The notes under the pieces were generated by a model, which was not told the DNA's origin, did no database searches, and saw only the letters and a program-made list of their open reading frames with translations. A DNA stretch of 64,000 nucleotides. Origin: Fundicoccus culcitae (GTDB taxonomy: Bacteria; Bacillota; Bacilli; Lactobacillales; Aerococcaceae). Below, one piece after another: positions 61,759 to 64,000 of the stretch; position 1 is the first letter of the stretch, and every line of letters starts with the position of its first letter. Position numbers and translations under genes: made by a program. The stretch is from contig NZ_CP102453.1 in the NCBI RefSeq assembly GCF_024661895.1, positions 2,294,001-2,358,000 of the forward strand, written 5' to 3'.

Positions 61759-63500
61759 TGGATACCGTATCAAAGAGAAATAGTCTGATAAATCGTATTC
61801 CGATGTTGCTAATTATTGCCTTTATTCTTTGGTTTTTAGTTACTTTTTTGTTCAATCCTGTTTTTACCATCATGAAAGATACCTTTTGGGTCGATGGGCA
61901 ATTTACATCTGATGCCGTTGATAAAATTTTACGTTCTAACCGAGCCCTATTAGCTATAAGGAATTCTGTCGTTTTAGCGCTTGTACTGACGGTAACAATT
62001 AATATTGTGGGGATATTTATTGTGTTGGTGACTGAATATTTCGATATAAAAGGTGCGGGGATACTTCGTATAGGATTTATGACGACTTTGGTTTTCTCTG
62101 GTTTGGTCCTAAATAATGGCTATTTGTATGTCTATGGTCAAAATGGTGTCTTAACCAAACTGTTATTGACGATAAACCCCGATTTAAATCCTCAATGGTT
62201 TACAGGTTTTCCTGCCGTTGTATTTGTCATGACCTTTGCATGTACATCTAATCATATGTTATTCCTTAGGAATGCGGTCAGAGGCCTTGATAATAGTGTG
62301 ATTGAAGCTGCTCAAAATATGGGGGCTAGCCAATGGCATATTTTAAAAAATGTCGTTATGCCCATGCTAAAACCCGTTTTATTCACTTTAACGATTATGG
62401 CCTTTCAAACGGGCTTGGGTGCAATGTCTGCGCCTTTAATGGTCGGTGGAAGTTTTCAAACGATTTCGCCTTTAATCCTAACCTTTTCGCAAAGACCCGC
62501 ATCGCGTGACATCGCGGCTTTATTATCCTTAATATTGGGCGTCGCGCAAATTGCGCTGCTTATCGTGATGACTTATAACGAAAAAAAGGGGAACTACTTA
62601 TCGATTTCCAAGACACGAACAAAATTAACTAAGCAAAAAATACAAAACCCTACAATAAATATCATCGTACATGTGATTGCTTATATTCTGTTTGTCATTT
62701 ATACGTTGCCGCTTATTTTGGTTATTTTATTTAGCTTTATGGACACCCAAGGAATCACGCAGTCGACCTTATCGTGGGAATTTTTCACATTGGAACATTA
62801 TCAGAGTGTCATTACCGATTCTGGGAACTTACAACCGCTCTTAACGAGTTTCACCTATTCTGGGCTGGCTGCGGTTGGTTCGGTGATATTTATGTTGATT
62901 GTCGTTAGGCTCATTATGACACATCGGAAGAATCGATTCTTTGAAGGCATGGAGTTATCCTTCTATATTCCATGGCTACTGCCTGCTTTACTGCTAGTAT
63001 TAGGGATTATTTTGGCCTATGATGAGCCGTCCATCTTGTTGTTCGGTAATTTAGTGGTAGGAACGTGGTGGGTTCTTCCGGTAACTTATTTAATTATGAT
63101 GTTGCCATCAACGCTGAGGTATTTGAAGAGTGCCTATTACTCTTTCGACCAAAATTTAGAAGAAGCGTCTCGTATTTTAGGCGCTTCTAGTGCTAGAACC
63201 TTTTTACAAGTTATCTTGCCAGCCTTATTATCGACGGCACTTGCCTTAGTCGCATTAAATTTTAATGGTTATTTAGCTGATTATGACTTGTCTGTTTTTC
63301 TTTATCAACCAGGACGGCCAACGTTAGGTATCGCTATTCGAGAAAATGCCGCTCCAGGCTCCAATGTCGATGCTGTGGCGGTTAACTTAGTGTATTCTGT
63401 ATTATTAATGATTATCAGCTCATCCGTTCTATATTTTGTTTATGGACGTGGATCGCAAGTTGGCGAGCGTCGCAGTGGCTTTAAGAAAACATCGGGGTGA
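61758..63500 (+). CDS. Fused ABC permease (FbpB type)
   Basis: 580 residues with about twelve membrane segments and two EAA loops (VIEAAQNMGASQWHILKNVVMPMLKP near 178; LEEASRILGASSARTFLQVILPALLS near 472), so one chain carries both permease halves, as in FbpB/AfuB. It completes the transporter with the proteins at 59569 and 60730. Followed by a GDPD gene after 16 bp. Confidence 0.9.
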   Translation: MDTVSKRNSLINRIPMLLIIAFILWFLVTFLFNPVFTIMKDTFWVDGQFTSDAVDKILRSNRALLAIRNSVVLALVLTVTINIVGIFIVLVTEYFDIKGAGILRIGFMTTLVFSGLVLNNGYLYVYGQNGVLTKLLLTINPDLNPQWFTGFPAVVFVMTFACTSNHMLFLRNAVRGLDNSVIEAAQNMGASQWHILKNVVMPMLKPVLFTLTIMAFQTGLGAMSAPLMVGGSFQTISPLILTFSQRPASRDIAALLSLILGVAQIALLIVMTYNEKKGNYLSISKTRTKLTKQKIQNPTINIIVHVIAYILFVIYTLPLILVILFSFMDTQGITQSTLSWEFFTLEHYQSVITDSGNLQPLLTSFTYSGLAAVGSVIFMLIVVRLIMTHRKNRFFEGMELSFYIPWLLPALLLVLGIILAYDEPSILLFGNLVVGTWWVLPVTYLIMMLPSTLRYLKSAYYSFDQNLEEASRILGASSARTFLQVILPALLSTALALVALNFNGYLADYDLSVFLYQPGRPTLGIAIRENAAPGSNVDAVAVNLVYSVLLMIISSSVLYFVYGRGSQVGERRSGFKKTSG

Positions 63501-63516
63501 AAGGTTGGCTTAAAAG

Positions 63517-64000
63517 ATGACGGATAAAAACAAATTTATTTCCAGATTAGCCGATAACCCTTTTTTGATAATGTCGCACCGGGGGTTCTGGGGAGGCAAT
63601 ATCATCCAAAATACAACCCAATCAGCTGACCTAGCCTATAGAGCAGGTTCAGATATTGTTGAGGTGGATGTATGTCGCTCATTGGATGGTGTCTATTATC
63701 TTTTCCATGATGGTGGTGAATTGGGTCTATTAGGTATTGATAAACACTTTTCACATTTAACATCTGATTTCATCGACAATGTTTCCGTGCTGAATACTTT
63801 AGGTACGCCATCTGGCTATCGAATTCAGCGCTTAAGTGAATTTCTTGAGTGGTTGCCTGACGATTCCTTGGTTAATATTGATCGTTCTTGGACATATTGG
63901 AATGATAAAGCCTTTTTTGACTTGTTGCACCATTCAGGTAAGGCAGAAAATTTATTATTAAAAAGTCCTGTTCAAGAAGAATGGTTAAGTAATTTAGAGA
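63517..64000 (+). CDS. Glycerophosphodiester phosphodiesterase (partial)
   Basis: The first 161 codons are present; the window ends before the stop. It starts MTDKNKFISRLADNPFLIMSHRG, with the GDPD catalytic-base pattern MSHRGFWGGNIIQNTTQSADLAYRAGSDIVEVDVCRSLDGVYYLFHDGG (HRG...E...D...D...HD). Enzymes of this family hydrolyse glycerophosphodiesters such as glycerophosphoethanolamine to glycerol-3-phosphate and the alcohol. No signal peptide, so it acts in the cytoplasm on what the transporter brings in. Confidence 0.85.
   Translation, partial: MTDKNKFISRLADNPFLIMSHRGFWGGNIIQNTTQSADLAYRAGSDIVEVDVCRSLDGVYYLFHDGGELGLLGIDKHFSHLTSDFIDNVSVLNTLGTPSGYRIQRLSEFLEWLPDDSLVNIDRSWTYWNDKAFFDLLHHSGKAENLLLKSPVQEEWLSNLE

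Overview
The window is a stretch of low-GC Gram-positive (Firmicutes) chromosome. Gene content, Shine-Dalgarno sites and the clostridial/enterococcal/listerial style of its ethanolamine (eut) locus point to Lactobacillales, perhaps an Aerococcaceae or Carnobacteriaceae relative; the family is a guess. Almost everything is on the + strand.

Layout. 0-10.6 kb: a free-standing NIF3-insert-like protein, two tandem arrays of 41-42 bp hairpin repeats, a hydantoinase/oxoprolinase pair (hyuA-hyuB) with a cupin, a TfoX-N protein, a zinc-type dehydrogenase, a TetR regulator divergent from an Old Yellow Enzyme-type oxidoreductase, and a family 1 glycosidase. 10.7-38.6 kb: a continuous ethanolamine plus cobamide island, looking more AT-rich by eye than the first 10 kb. 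It is bordered on the left by a decayed copy of the gene at 124 and on the right by decayed copies of the MBL and tfoX-like genes found elsewhere in the window. 40.5-47.7 kb: a type I restriction-modification system with an AlbA/Schlafen-type protein, then a strongly structured intergenic element. 48.1-54.7 kb: a LacI regulator with a carbohydrate-type ABC importer and a PHP phosphoesterase. 54.9-57.8 kb: an AraC regulator divergent from an exported flavinylated reductase. 58.4-64 kb: a DeoR regulator, an iron/sugar-phosphate-type ABC importer and the start of a glycerophosphodiester phosphodiesterase.

How the island works. EutH imports ethanolamine; EutBC (reactivated by EutA) splits it to ammonia and acetaldehyde inside a shell of two EutS paralogues, EutL, EutM, an EutK-like protein and EutN; EutE, EutG and a PduL-type phosphotransacylase dispose of the acetaldehyde. 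EutBC needs adenosylcobalamin, and the same block encodes corrinoid uptake (BtuFCD), corrinoid adenosylation (PduO-type, plus an EutT-like protein), the aminopropanol arm (PduX, CobD), CbiB, CobQ, CobU, CobS, a CobC-like phosphatase, and an alpha-ribazole import/kinase pair (CblT-like, CblS-like) in place of CobT. Control is RNA-based: EutVW antitermination acts on paired hexaloop hairpins (clear before eutG). A separate promoter-riboswitch-hexaloop-terminator unit ahead of eutS looks like the B12-controlled decoy RNA known from Enterococcus and Listeria. A second B12 riboswitch with two mutually exclusive hairpins precedes btuF.

Most notable oddities: CobQ has lost the catalytic residues of its glutaminase domain; three hairpin-repeat arrays of unrelated sequence share a 41-43 bp period; a 12-15 bp motif (AATAAATATCACTGC) recurs in the backbone and was not seen in the island; and there is a 135-160 nt three-armed structured element at 47.85-48.0 kb. 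All statements come from reading the sequence; no database search was run.
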